From Brachypterus glaber (Eukaryota; Arthropoda; Insecta; Coleoptera; Kateretidae): a stretch of 64,000 nt of DNA. The notes below the pieces were generated by a model. That model saw nothing but the letters and a program-made list of their open reading frames with translations, did not search any database and had not been told where the DNA came from. Below are positions 20,510-32,387 of this stretch, one piece after another. A program made the position numbers and the translations under genes. Where the stretch lies: NCBI GenBank assembly GCA_958510825.1, contig OY294047.1, positions 5,828,001 to 5,892,000 on the forward strand, given 5' to 3'. Position 1 is the first letter of the stretch. Each line of letters starts with the position of its first letter.

Positions 20510-21232
20510 TACAGTGCGGTCCAAAAGTCACCCCCTCCCCTTTTAACTTTTGAACGAGTTGAGATATCGACTTCAAATTTAGAACTCTTAAATAAGATAA
20601 CTTAAACTATCTTTTAGCATATATTTGATATTTTCAGCTCTTAAAATGTGGGCAGGGGGACACGAAGGGACATTTTTTTAAATGGAAAGGGGGATCGTGT
20701 GATACATCATTTTAAAGCTTATAAAATTCTCTATTTAAACTAACATTTTTAAATTTTTTAAAAATGTTTTTTAAGGTTTTGATTTTTCAATTTTTTGTGC
20801 TAAAACATTCGATTTTTTATTTTTTTTTTATAAATTTTTATTTATGTCAACTAAAATTAGTTTAAAAGTATAATTAACATTTTTTTATGATGAAATTAGG
20901 CATTTAAAAAAAAATATTTGTTTTTTTAGAGGAATTTTGACATTAATACCCATTTTCACGCCCATTTTAAATCCAATTTTTTTTTTAAATTTAAAAATAT
21001 GGAGTTAAATGGAGAATTTTATAAGCTTTAAAATGATGTATTACACGGCCCCCCTTTCCATTTAAAAAAATGTGCCCCCATGCCCCTCTGCCCACATTTT
21101 AAGAGCTGAAAGTATTAAATATATGCTAAAAGATAGTTTGTTGTCTTATTTAAAAGTTCCAAATTTGAAGTCGATATCTCAACTGGTTAAAAAGTTAAGA
21201 GGGGGGGGGGGTGACTTTTGGACCGCTCTGTA
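20510..21232. mobile_element. TA-flanked long-TIR MITE, family M1, copy B (719 bp)
   Basis: CAGTGCGGTCCAAAAGTCAC at 20512 pairs with a right end finishing GGACCGCTCTG at 21230, TA on both sides. The interior aligns with copy A over both arms and the centre, but here the left arm retains GTGTGATACATCATTTTAAA, which copy A has lost. Two full copies define the family ends firmly. Confidence 0.9.
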
Positions 21233-21496
21233 TATCTAATTGTGCATGGGTGGACCGATTTTTAAACACACCGTTGAATAGAGAATTAAAATACCTCTAA
21301 AACAAGGTATTACTCAATATATAGTGCATTTTAAAGTTGGTGCCTCCCCCAGTGGAGAGGTGAGTGGGAGGTGGTGAGGATATCATCAAAAGGTGTCCCC
21401 CTTGAAACAAAAATCGACTTGTTCGATGATTTTTTCTAAAATCATTTAGTTTAAAAATTATTAAAGGTTGAACTTTTATATGGGACACGCGGTATA
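21233..21496. repeat. Partial repeat ending TTTTATATGGGACACGCGGTA
   Basis: The right end (about 21472-21493) resembles 41022-41050 (TTTTATATGGGTCATCCTGT then ATA). This is a typical terminus of a TA-flanked element, but no left end is visible. The middle has a C-rich and G-rich block near 21345-21410. Confidence 0.45.
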
Positions 21497-21567
21497 TGTA
21501 TTTAATTTAAAACTTTCAAGCCATTGATAATAGTATGTATATGTACCCGTGCCGTGTAATATTTTTT

Positions 21568-22095
21568 TTTGTTGATATATCAAAGGCTTTTGATACGGTT
21601 GGTCATAGGCTTTTACTAGAAAAAATGAGCATATTGGAATTCATTGTACTGTACTATAGTATAGTTCCAATGAAACGTGCAGTGACTCATTTGCGAAAAC
21701 GTGGTACAAGGCGTAGATTATATCAGTTCGGGTACGATTCGCGTAATTTCAGTCTAATGCCTCTAAGGGATCTCTGCAGCGTAGGATAGACTTAGGTATT
21801 AATCACTGCATGTTTTATTGAAATATACTATAAACATAATTATATCGCATATAGACGAAATCAAAAAGTTTTAATGAATTAAATTCCATCAAATTTAAAA
21901 TTTGACTTTTGTAATCGATGTATACTTCAAACTTCTGAAAGTTTCATTATGGAACTTACACCGATAATAAGGAAGTCAAATCAGCTGAACCTCAAGGGAC
22001 TTTGCTGGGGCCGGTTTTGTTTACTATTTTTATTGACTTATTTGTGTCTAAAATGGTAAATATTCGGTTCAAATCTAAACTAAAACAGGTACTTT
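21568..22095 (+). pseudogene. Decayed non-LTR reverse transcriptase fragment
   Basis: FVDISKAFDTVGHRLLLEKM (about 21566-21626) is the RT catalytic motif A region with its first Asp. The second landmark, PQGTLLGPVLFTIFID (about 21990-22037), is the motif B region in another frame. The FADD box is gone, and stops and frameshifts separate the parts. Further on, near 22380-22420, NYANILILDYGTI may be the downstream SYGxxxWG segment. Non-LTR retrotransposon origin is clear but the clade is not. No activity is possible. Confidence 0.7.
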
Positions 22096-25072
22096 TAATT
22101 ATGGCTACTTACTGCTGTATCTTATGGTGCAGCAGTAAATTATAGTGGGTAGATAGATAGATTTATTAACAATACAATTAAGTGGTTACACATGCCTTTA
22201 TGAATATATTTATAAACTTCTACTATCTCATTGTCTGTCTGTGAATAACGTTTATAGAATTTGTACTACAATGTTGAAGACCTCAACCTTTTCTAACTAT
22301 AACAAAGTATTTGGTCAATTAACCATAACGTACATAACTTAAATACAGCAATCAGCTACAACCTCGTATTCTTAACTATGCCAACATACTAATTTTAGAC
22401 TACGGTACCATTAATGGTCTAAGAATGCATTCTTTATGCTAGCCTTGCCTGCAAATTTAGGACTAAAAAAGTCAGAGATTTGATTGAAAAAATTGCATAA
22501 TTTAAGAATAACTTTAACCACACACAGATTTGGGTTTTCAAATTAGGAATATACGTATTTTTTAACCAATGCAAAGTCAAAAAGTAAGCTTTCGTTTGAG
22601 TTACTTCGGATTTTGTTTTTTTTTTCTAGGTAATGGTAGGGATCCTATGGTATGATATTGGGACCTTGGTATGTTTAAGGTATCTAGAGGGGTTTAATAT
22701 ATTGTAATGTCACCGTAACAAAAGTTACCGTAACTGCATCTCTTAACACATTGGAAGAGCGCGCTCGAGCGTTAAAAACCCTTTCCGAAGGGAAAAAAAA
22801 CTGGATGCACAAATCGTTTTGGATGAGGAACTTTTTATTCATCAACTTGGACAAACACTAAACTAATGTCAGTGAATACTACTTTAATGAGAGAGATCAC
22901 TGAATTTTAAGATTAAACGCTCAATTTTAGGCGTGAGCACCTAACTTTTAATGTACTCAAACAAGATGCTTGAAAAGTAAACTAAAAGTCCAAGAAACTC
23001 ACCTTTATTTCGGTTTTCGTGTACCTACTGATGGTACTATAACAGTCAAAGCGTGTTCTTTGTAAGATATAGATGTGGCCGCTTATGCGGATTTACTCCT
23101 GCATCAGCCTGCTATCGTAGATATGCACAGGACTTGATTTATTTTATTTTATATTGTTTCGTGAAAATATTACCTTAATAGTAAAGTTTTAAGTGAATCG
23201 TGAATATTAATTTTTTATTTTGTGATGTTAAATTTTAACGTGGAACTGTTGAACATGTAAAGTCAATTTTTTTATAAATTTTAAAGATAATTTTTTAATG
23301 AGTTGGCGTCTGCGCAAACATCACTACAGAGTGAGACGGTTTTGCGTAGGCCGAAAATTATATTAGATTGATCTGGCAAACTATCCTATCGAAAATGCCA
23401 TTAGTGGAACTGGAATTGGAACTGGCAGTACTATAAAGCATGTTCTGTGCTATAAAGTCCAAGTGAAGTTAACATTATAACATTATATCATACTTATACT
23501 AGTTTAGGAATACAAAATGTGTGATTTTGATATATTAGTGCAGTAATCCGTTGCACAATTAACAATATGTTACAATGTTAATGGTGAACATAATCCAATT
23601 TTAAATTATCTTAATTGGTAATCTTTTAATAAAATTAAACAGAAAAATGCAATCCTGTTTCACTTGATTTTATTGAATAAATCATTAATAAAGTTAATTT
23701 TCTGAAGACCTCACCTAGATTTGTTTACAATGTGTTTATGGTTTTTAATTAAGAACTACCAATATTATTAATTTATGATTTAAACGGTTTAATATTATTG
23801 ATATTTCTGTTAGCTCCATGATATGACAAACAAATATTTGAATATTTTTACAGAGAGTTTATTCATAGTTTTCCTAAAATATAGACTTAAGGAGAGACTT
23901 TTTACGTTATCACATGTATTTTATTTTTTGTGGTAAAGTGCTCTCAGCCTAAAAATAGTAATGCGCACATGTATTATTTTCATTACCACAACTGCACCAT
24001 CCAGTTGGATTTTAAAATGTTATGCCCAAAAAAATAATGAGTAATATAATTTAAAATTATCTTAAACTGTAATAAAACGTTATTATGGGAGTTGCGTTTC
24101 GTACGCGGAACCGGCAACAAGTCTACGGCGCGATTAGTAATTCATTTAACGGTGTTTAATCACAGCCAGACTATTTTATGTTAAAATGTGATTGTTAAGA
24201 AAATATCTATACTAAGAAACCGTTCTACATATTTAAATTGAATATTTGATGTTTGTGATGTTCTTTTGTGGGTTAACCACATTTTTTTTGTGAGGTTATG
24301 TTAATAAGAAATTATATTTAGTTGAAACGATTAGAGAGACTCGCTTCAAGTCTTTAATACTTGTATCTGGTCAATAAGAACGAGAGTTCAAGACCATTAA
24401 GTCCTTTTGGGTCACTTTAATTTAGTGTCCAAAAGGACATTTTGAAGAAGAAGAAGTTATTATGGACATATATTTATTTCTAATGTTTTATGTTTGCACT
24501 TGTCTGTTTTAATTCTCTAGATAATTAAATTAATTGTTTTAATTAGGTGATTTTGGTTAAAGGACACGTAGTGTGCGAGTGAAAGAAATTAAAACAAACA
24601 GCCTTTTATAGCTTTGTAGGTCACACTTTTTTTTTTTTTTCGTGAATAATAGTTGAATTCCTAGACTAATAAAACAAGTACTGTAAATTACTATAATGCT
24701 ACTGGCCAATTATAATTATTTAATAATTATTATAATTGAATATATTGAAAATTAAAAAAAAAAAAAACTGTCTACCCAAAATGCTGAATAACGTCTTGTA
24801 TTCGCCCGAAGCAAGTAATTACTTTTATACTTGTTACTTGTTACGAAAGGAGCTGTTGGTAATAAATGGAGCAATGCCATCTTGATGTACAAACGTTGTT
24901 AAGTGCGCACAAAAATATACACGGTGTTTGCAGTCTTTTGGTCGAAAATGAAAGAGCTTATTCTACATCAAAACACATGAAAACAAAGATAAAACATAGG
25001 TCCGGAAACGAACCCGAAGAGTTTTAAGATCCTTTAAAATATATTAAAAATGAGGGTTTTAATTAATATATC
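22096..25072. other. Long AT-rich spacer
   Basis: Nearly 3 kb without a recognised gene. Structures seen are a hairpin at 24401-24438 (GTCCTTTTGG and CCAAAAGGAC), a CG-richer patch at 24088-24140, and an AT palindrome-rich patch at 24700-24745. Confidence 0.5.
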
Positions 25073-25972
25073 TCCTGGTAGAAAATTACATAAATCTAAC
25101 TTAACATAACATTAGTTTAGTGACATTTTTATGTTTTGTCTCAAACGTTATATAAAAACGTTATAAAATATATAAATCTAACCTTAAAAACTAACGTTTG
25201 ACAAAAACGTTATAAAATATATAAATCTAACCTTAAAAAATAACGTTTGACAAAAACGTTATGAAATACAAAAATCTAACGTTAGTTTCCTAACTAAATT
25301 CTAACCTTTTTCTAACCTTGTTCTAACTTAAAATATTTTTTAAATTTCTATTATTAATACGTAAGCTATAGTAGAAAATACTCATTTCAGACAGATATGT
25401 GCCTAGGTTTGATAATTATTTATTATTTCTATAATACATTTAAAAAAATATCCCCCAAAAGTCAAAATTATAGTAAGTCTGGCAACACTGTACTAGAATT
25501 AAACAAATATTTTAAGATTATGAATGTATAAATAAATATTAATTAACTAAATATAAAGTTTTTCTGAGAGGTAAACGTATTTATCGAAGTATAACAGCAT
25601 ATTACACGAAAAATATTTAGGGCCACCTAAAAAGATGGCTATTTTATAAATAAATGTAACGAAATTATGTTTAAAAATATTATGATTACTAAAATATATT
25701 AAGATTTATTTATATTAATAAATTTTCCTCCAGCTGCCATTTTATGATGCAGGTAGAAATTTCCTAGTTGGCCACGCCCCCTCCGAAAGATAGAAATTAA
25801 ACGTACTTATAACGTATTTCTAACTTAAAAATCTAACATTAGATTAACGTTTGTATCTAACGTTAGATTCTAACGTTAAAAAGCGGGACATTTGTACATA
25901 TTTTATAACGTACTTTTGTACAGTTTTCTAACTTTAGAAAAACGTTATTCTAACGTTAAATTTCTACTAGGG
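25073..25972. mobile_element. AACGTT-rich element, family L, copy A (900 bp)
   Basis: It aligns end to end with 28085-28941 in the same orientation. The termini are TCCTGGTAGAAA and the mirror of CCCTAGTAGAAA. A TC dinucleotide borders both ends, a possible 2-bp duplication. The left subterminal part has three tandem units of about 50 bp containing AAAACGTTATAAAATATATA, CTAACCTTAA and AACGTTTGAC. The right part has AACGTTAGATT and its inverted forms, ending ACGTTAAATTTCTAC. The middle is AT-rich with no transposase. Class unknown. Confidence 0.75.
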
Positions 25973-26035
25973 TCTGGTAATCTTTGAACTAGAGCGACGA
26001 GGTTTTGCATGTATTAATAAGGCAATTAGTTTATG

Positions 26036-26476
26036 TTAAAGCCACTTTACACGGAGCAATTTGTGCGCAAGTTTGATGCTATGCAAGTTTGTTGCAAGAA
26101 TGATTCATTCACTGCACATGCCTTCAGGCAAGTTTGAGGCCATTTTCGTGCCATCAAATTATTTAGAACATGTTCTATTTTTCGGCGATTTTCACGCAAG
26201 TTTTATAGTTATTTTCGTGGTACCAACTTGGAAAAAACTTACTAAATCGATTTTTTTTACTAATATAGTAGCAACTGCACATGTAAATAATTATTTTTAT
26301 TAATAATAGGCCGGTCTCTCTAACTAAAATTCTTCCTTAAAAAAGCAAATGCTAGGTTATGTTTTTGTCAACAAACATAGAGATACGTCAAAATTGCCTG
26401 GTTGGCAGCACTGTTTAACTTGCAATATATAGCGTCAAACTTGCATATAACTTACTCCGTGAAAAGGCGCCTTTAA
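26036..26476. mobile_element. 433-bp MITE with TTAA target duplication
   Basis: TTAA at 26036-26039 and 26473-26476 flank imperfect TIRs: left AGCCACTTTACACGGAGCAA, right (reverse complement) AGGCGCCTTTTCACGGAGTA. TTAA duplication is typical of piggyBac and Kolobok superfamilies. The interior repeats GCAAGTTTG several times on both strands (CAAACTTGC near the right end). Short frames inside are not genes. Confidence 0.82.
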
Positions 26477-28084
26477 TTTTTTTTTTTAATCTATCCAGGT
26501 GCATGCCTAGACCGACAAAATGTGTGATTTTTTGTAAAAAATATAGATTCCTTGAGTAAAAATACATAAACAATGTCATAAAGTGTAACACTGTAGCAAC
26601 CGTTAAAAAAATGAGATTAAGAAGAAGTAACATTTAGTGCCCCCAAAAATGTTTAAAGTCACGAAAAACTCGGTAAATTTAAATTAATGAAGGAAAATCT
26701 ATCTTAGGATATACCAGGGACATCCCCTCGGGACCTCTCTGGGATGTAAGAAGGACATAATGTATATCCTTGGGATATACGGGCAGTATATTGTGTGCTA
26801 TATGGGTAGTAATAAATCGACTTATATTATTTCCTATAGGTATAGATACTATGCCATATTTATCTCTTTTAGATTTACTTAACGTTTTCGATAGTTTTTC
26901 AAAACCTATACAACATGACTAATTAATTTTTTTTGTAACTTGGCCACCAATATTTTTTTCCAGGCTCTACTTAAATATTTACAAACAACTTTAATCAATA
27001 ATTTAGTAGTTAAACAATATTAAAACTTGAAATTTCCCAACCAATTGATTGCAATCTAAGATCAGGAACCATGAAATGCATTAAATTAATTAAATTACCC
27101 ATTTAATTTTTTTAATAGGTACATTTTTCCCCTGTATAATATAAGGTAAATTTATTCTGTTTAATTTTAGTTTTTAAGGCATTTAGGTAATAGGTACCAA
27201 TCAAGTTTAGGGTTTTGAGGAATCTACCAATTGAATCACATATTTGAGAAACCCCACTTGTCCAAAAACAGCTGACTTGTGTGGTTTCTGTTGAAAAGTA
27301 AGATCTATATTAAAGAAGTGGATTTTTAGTAAAAAGCCCAAAAATTTAGAAAGAAAAAAAAAGTACTAACTTCTTAATGGACTATAATAACACGCAAAAT
27401 GCTTGTGATTATGAGCTTATAAGAGTCACAAAGTAGAAAAAAAATTAATACTGTGTCTGCGGTTGGTGAGTTTCTTAAAAACTGAAGAATGATTGGTAAA
27501 TTCCTAAACATTAAAACCCAAAATAAAACTGGGTAAACATTAAAACTTAAAATAACACTGGGTAAGTTTACAATGTAGTATTTCTGGTGGTTAAAATTAT
27601 GTTCAATTTGAACTTTAAGGGTTCAACTTGTCAAGCGTCTTAAGGCATAAATTCAATAAATTATGTTTATGTATTAATAGAAACAGAATATATACAAATA
27701 AATCAACTATATCTGATTATTCTTCGTAATTAATAATAAGTAAACGTGAGAAAATTTCAGACTGAAGATCATAGTATGATTTAACGTTAGATCTTATTTA
27801 TCTTTTACGTGATCCTATAAAATATATATTATTAAATTGTAGTTTTTATTATACAGGGTGATCAGTAACTGGCATGCCATACATATAAAAAAAGTAATGG
27901 GAGTTAAACTTTTAAAAAAATCGAAAAAAGCTGAAAGAAAATTCCGAATAACGTAACGTTTTCAGGAAAAATAATTTTTATTATAAGGATCAATTCTTCC
28001 AATTTTAAAAGTAATCCCCCCAAAAACAACAAAGTGGTGGGGGTTATGCAATTTACCATTTACTGTGAATAATATTCATAGCTT
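26477..28084. other. AT-rich spacer with one-ended repeat remains
   Basis: 26703-26815 has GGATATACC/GGATATACG pairs and ends GTGTGCTATATGGGTAG, resembling the end of 53170-53355 (ATGTGCTGTCTGGGCAG). TACAGGGTGATCAGTAACTG near 27855 looks like the left end of a TA-flanked element whose right end is not visible. Nothing else recognised. Confidence 0.45.
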
Positions 28085-28941
28085 CCCTGGTAGAAGAGTA
28101 CATAAATCTAAATTAATATAACATTAGATTAGTGACATTTTTATGTTTAGTCTCAAACGTTATACAAAAACGTTATAAAATATATAAATCTAACTTTCAA
28201 AAATAACGTTTGACAAAAACGTTATAAAATATATAAATCTAACCTTAAAAACTAACGTTTGACAAAAACGTTATAAAATACATAAATCTAACCTAACGTT
28301 TTTCTGACCTTATTCTAACTTTAAATGTTTTTTAAATTTCCATTATTAATACGTAAGCTATAGAAGAAAATACTCATTTCAGACAGCTATGTGCCTAGGT
28401 TTGATAATTATTTATTATTTCTATAATAAGTTTAAAAAAATATCCCCCAAAAGTCAAAATAATAGTAAGTCTGACAACGCTGTACTAGAATTGAACAAAT
28501 ATTTTAAGATTCTGAATGTATAAATAAATATTAACTAACTAAATATAAAGTTTTTCTGAGGGGTAAACGTATTTATCGAAGTATTACACGAAAAATAATT
28601 AGGGCCACCTAAAAAGAAGGCTATTTTATCAATAAATGTAACGAAATTATGTTTAAAAATATTATGATTGCTAAAATATATTAAGATTTATTTATATGAA
28701 TAAATTTGTCTCCAGCTGCCATTTTATGATGCAGGTAGAAATTTCCTAGTTGGCCACGCCACCTCCGGAAGTTAGAAATTAAACGTACTTATGACGTATT
28801 TCTAACTTAAAAATCTAACGTTAGATTAACGTTTGTAACTAACGTTAGATTCTAACGTTAAAAAGCGGGACATTTGTACATATTTTATAACGTACTTTTA
28901 CATTATAAAAACGTTATCCTAACGTTAAATTTCTACCAGGG
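28085..28941. mobile_element. AACGTT-rich element, family L, copy B (857 bp)
   Basis: Ends are CCCTGGTAGAAG and the mirror of CCCTGGTAGAAA, bordered by TT on both sides. It has the same three ~50-bp subterminal units, AT-rich middle (with GCTGCCATTTTATGATGCAG) and AACGTTA-rich right part as copy A, and is about 90 percent identical by eye. Finding the same boundaries twice defines the element ends. Confidence 0.8.
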
Positions 28942-29383
28942 TTGTTTTTTACTTTCTTGTCAAAATAAATGGAGAAGCAATAGGCTTATTTGCGTTTCTC
29001 CATGCCTAGCTTGTAATGTTTCTAATATGTAAATACATAACTATTACGTAACTACATATTTTCTTTTATCAGACTAATTTATAAAATTTAAATTAACATT
29101 TTATAATCATACTTTATTTGACGATCAACCTTGTCTACCTTTCTAAGGTGTATTCATAATCTTCTTTATTTAACGAGTTGCAAAATTTTAAAATTCTTTT
29201 GTGCAGGAATGCGAAATTAACACCTGATGGCTGAAATTCCGATCTTTCAATTAAATCTGAATAATTTTTTAAATCAAGATGAACTGAATTTTATACATTT
29301 TTTTAATCTGCAGATACATAGCTTTATTTTTGCAGGATAAGAAAATAAGTTTTCACAGAATAGTACTTATATTCTATAACTAG
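28942..29383. other. AT-rich spacer
   Basis: Nothing recognised. Confidence 0.45.
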
Positions 29384-30032
29384 TATGGAATAGAAAATAT
29401 TCCGCGCGAGCCGGCAGGCGACTATGACGGACCCGCGAGCGCGGAATGACTATTCCATACGTGTTGTAGACTATACTTTTTCTTCGACTGCAAATATGAA
29501 ACACTATATGACTTTAAACTGCGGACAAGGTTAAAAACAATGTTTTTTGTGACTCGACATTGTAAATGCAACAAAACACATATTTTTAAATAACTCTAGG
29601 TTAATGTTATTTAATAATTTTATCAAATCAGTACTTAAAAAAGATTTTTATTTAATTTTAGCACATATTTACAAATTATAATGCAAAAAATGAAGGTTAT
29701 GTCAGATTGTTGTGACACATATCAGGTTTAAATATTTAACAGTAGATGGAGCAGTTTTAATTGTTTGGACTAAATTGATAAAAAACTGGTCAAATATTAA
29801 GAAAAGCTAATAAACTTTTTGTAAATGTAAATGCAATTTTAATGCAAAACTTTAAATTGCATTAAATTATTCAATGTTTCATGTCAAAATATATATTTTT
29901 TTGCTAATTTTGCTACATGTGCTCATTCTAACACTTGATACGGAATATTCATACCGTATCTAGAGCTAGAATGGATTCATTCTGTGTTTGAAAAGTGTGT
30001 GTATTTGCTTAAATTCTAAAGCAGTCGTAGAA
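29384..30032 (+). repeat. Dispersed repeat family R1, copy B, with fold-back head
   Basis: It matches 1-655. The head at 29384-29461 is a fold-back: GTATGGAATA mirrors TATTCCATAC, and CGCGCGAGCC lies opposite GCGAGCGCGG. The body is AT-rich, and GATACGGAATATTCATACCG near 29937 forms another short palindrome (GATACGG and CCGTATC). No coding frame. Confidence 0.75.
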
Positions 30033-30492
30033 AAAAAAATATTCCGTAAGTCTTGTCTTGGATACTGGATGCTGATATTCCCAATGTCCTGTTTTAGGCA
30101 AAAGCTCGTCTTGCTTTCACAAGGAACAGGAATGGCTAGGGTCCCTAAACAAAGTGATATTAAACTTCACACTTATGTGACGTTTAATATCATTGTTTGG
30201 AGTCCCTAGGGAGGATAGGACTGCTTTAGCACATCCACATCTGTATACAGTTATAACATAGTTATAACGTTGTTTTATGCGGTTATCTACAGGTTTTGTG
30301 CTAAATCCAAAGTTGGAGTTTATGTGTGCATTCATCGAGAGTTATCCAGCTATAATTATATTTAGTACCATCGAGAGAAAATCTGGACCCGGGGGAAAAT
30401 ACGCCCGGACCCTACCAGACCTACCGGACCCCTCTCGGTCTCGAGAGAGCCCCTTACGCCTTAATTATATATTATGCAGATATCTTCGGGGT
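30033..30492. other. Spacer with a hairpin and a CG-richer patch
   Basis: The hairpin at 30136-30210 is listed separately. 30385-30450 is C/G-rich (GGACCCGGGGG, CCGGACC). No gene seen. Confidence 0.4.
30136..30210. repeat. 75-bp imperfect palindrome
   Basis: CTAGGGTCCCTAAACAAAGT and GATATTAAAC on the left mirror GTTTAATATC and TGTTTGGAGTCCCTAG on the right around a short loop near 30168. Confidence 0.75.
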
Positions 30493-30615
30493 CTCTATTC
30501 TTGACCATTCGCAAAAATAATTCGCATACGCAGTTGCTATAGTACAACCAATCATATATTAGCTACCATAGCAACAGCGTATGCGAATTATTTTTCCGAA
30601 TGGTCAAGAATAGAG
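30493..30615. mobile_element. 123-bp palindromic MITE
   Basis: The arms of about 49 bp (30493-30541, 30566-30615) are nearly perfect reverse complements: CTCTATTCTTGACCATTCGC with AATAATTCGCATACGC, and their mirror. The loop is about 25 bp. TTTTGTGCTAAA before (30293) and CCTGTGCTAAAC after (30625), each followed by a GTTGGAGTTT, suggest that it sits inside a duplicated host segment. Confidence 0.8.
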
Positions 30616-32387
30616 CTGCAGGTCCTGTGCTAAACCTAGAGTTGGAGTTTCTCTATACTATAATTTCTAGATTTACATTTTAATTTTGAGTCTTTAGTTA
30701 GAAATATAAGTGATATGTCGTCAAGTCAATAATTCTATTTCATTTTAAAAAACGACTTGATATTTTGCTATATTTTGTAGGATTTAAAAAAAAATGAGTA
30801 TAACCAGAGAATAGTTATAAATCATTATTACTATTACTATTAATTTTATATTTTACAGCTTAGTTTTACTGCAATAATTTTAAAATGATAGCTTATTTTA
30901 TGACTAAGGTATGTAGTAACAAGTAACATAAATATATAATGCTTCACGTTTAATAGATAACCCCTTGTTATCAAACTAACCTTATCTAACCTTAACTAGG
31001 CCTTATTGTTGCGTACATTTAAACGGCATGCCGTGGCAGAGGCACTTCTAAAACTTTTGCAACCTTCAGGATAAAAAAAAATCCAATCCCAATGCAATAC
31101 AAATACAATACAAATTAACACCATTGTTAATTTTTGTCAAAAGCATTAGTAATTGGGACAACAACGGATTTTGCTCTTGGATCAAATGTTGGCTAACGCG
31201 GACACAAAATGGACCAGCATGTCTGAGTGTACAGCACTTATTTTAATTTCTTCCCGCTAATTAATGACGAAACGCCATGGTTAGGTGAAAAAACTAAAAA
31301 CAGCAGACAGTTAGCCAGAAGGGCATAGGTATCAAGTTATATACAAAACATCTTATTAATTTTTTTCTTAAGCACTTTTAAGAGAATTTAAAATTTCTTT
31401 AAGTTAAAAATAGGAAAAAAGAAGCCTTATCTCAGTTTCCCAACTTTAACGTGTGGGGCATTAGGCCATTAGGGTGGACCTTATTTTTTTAATTGTTTTA
31501 AAATATTCATTCTGGTGTATTTAGAATATCCTAAAAATATGAGGATCAAACTTCTCTAAGGGTCCCAGTTGGACCCCTAAAATCGTGAAATTACGCAAAA
31601 ATCTTAAAAAATCGTTGAAAATATACTATACTTTTTGAGTCAGTGAAAATTTTAAAAGCCTTGAAATCCTATTTTTTCCTTTTGAGTGTACAAAATTATG
31701 TGCCAAGTTTCAAAATGATCAAAACATTCTATAATATGCCGAAAATTCGCCAAAGTTGCCCCTAAAACACTAAATTTGACGAATTTCCACCAAATGTGGA
31801 AATCAAAAAAATCACGGATAAAAAAGTTTGGGGCAAAAAAGTGACATCGCCCCTCCATTTCGCACGTCCCTGGTTAAAGTTACTAAGTAAACATTACATG
31901 AAATGATAGCCTTGATTAATGTTAAGGCATGTGCAAAAATTCGTTACTGCGAAGAAGCGTGCAATGCATTGCAATGGACCTTTATATAGAAATATTTTGT
32001 TTCCTACCCTGTCACTAAATCCGTTGTTGTCACGTGCGTTTGTTTACACTTACTGCATTGTTATGCATAGGTACTAAAATAAAGCAAAATTAATTTTTAA
32101 AACTTGTGCCTCATTTTCTAGAAATAGAATGTTTAATAACAGCAGCAGACATTACTGTAAGTGATAAATAAATCTATTTTATAGCAATAAACTCCACAGA
32201 GATGCCTGTGGGTTGATTTAAGAAGATACTTTTACTTATGTCATAATAATAATGCAATATAATTTTCGTATAATAATATTGTACGTGCATATTATACAAG
32301 ATATTTATTTAAATCAATTCCAGTTTTGTTAAGATTTATATTTTCAGAAAAATTATTATGTTTTAAAGCCAATTAAATCGTATTTGC
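30616..32387. other. Spacer with one repeat-like block
   Basis: 31470-31875 reads like a degraded DNA element: it starts near TAGGGTGGACCTTATTTTTT and its right part is shared, in reverse, with the centre of M2 (about 7985-8035). No gene seen in the rest. Confidence 0.45.

Noticed and set aside
26061..26303. 80-codon frame
   Set aside because: Lies inside the TTAA-flanked MITE and is made of its repeated GCAAGTTTG words.
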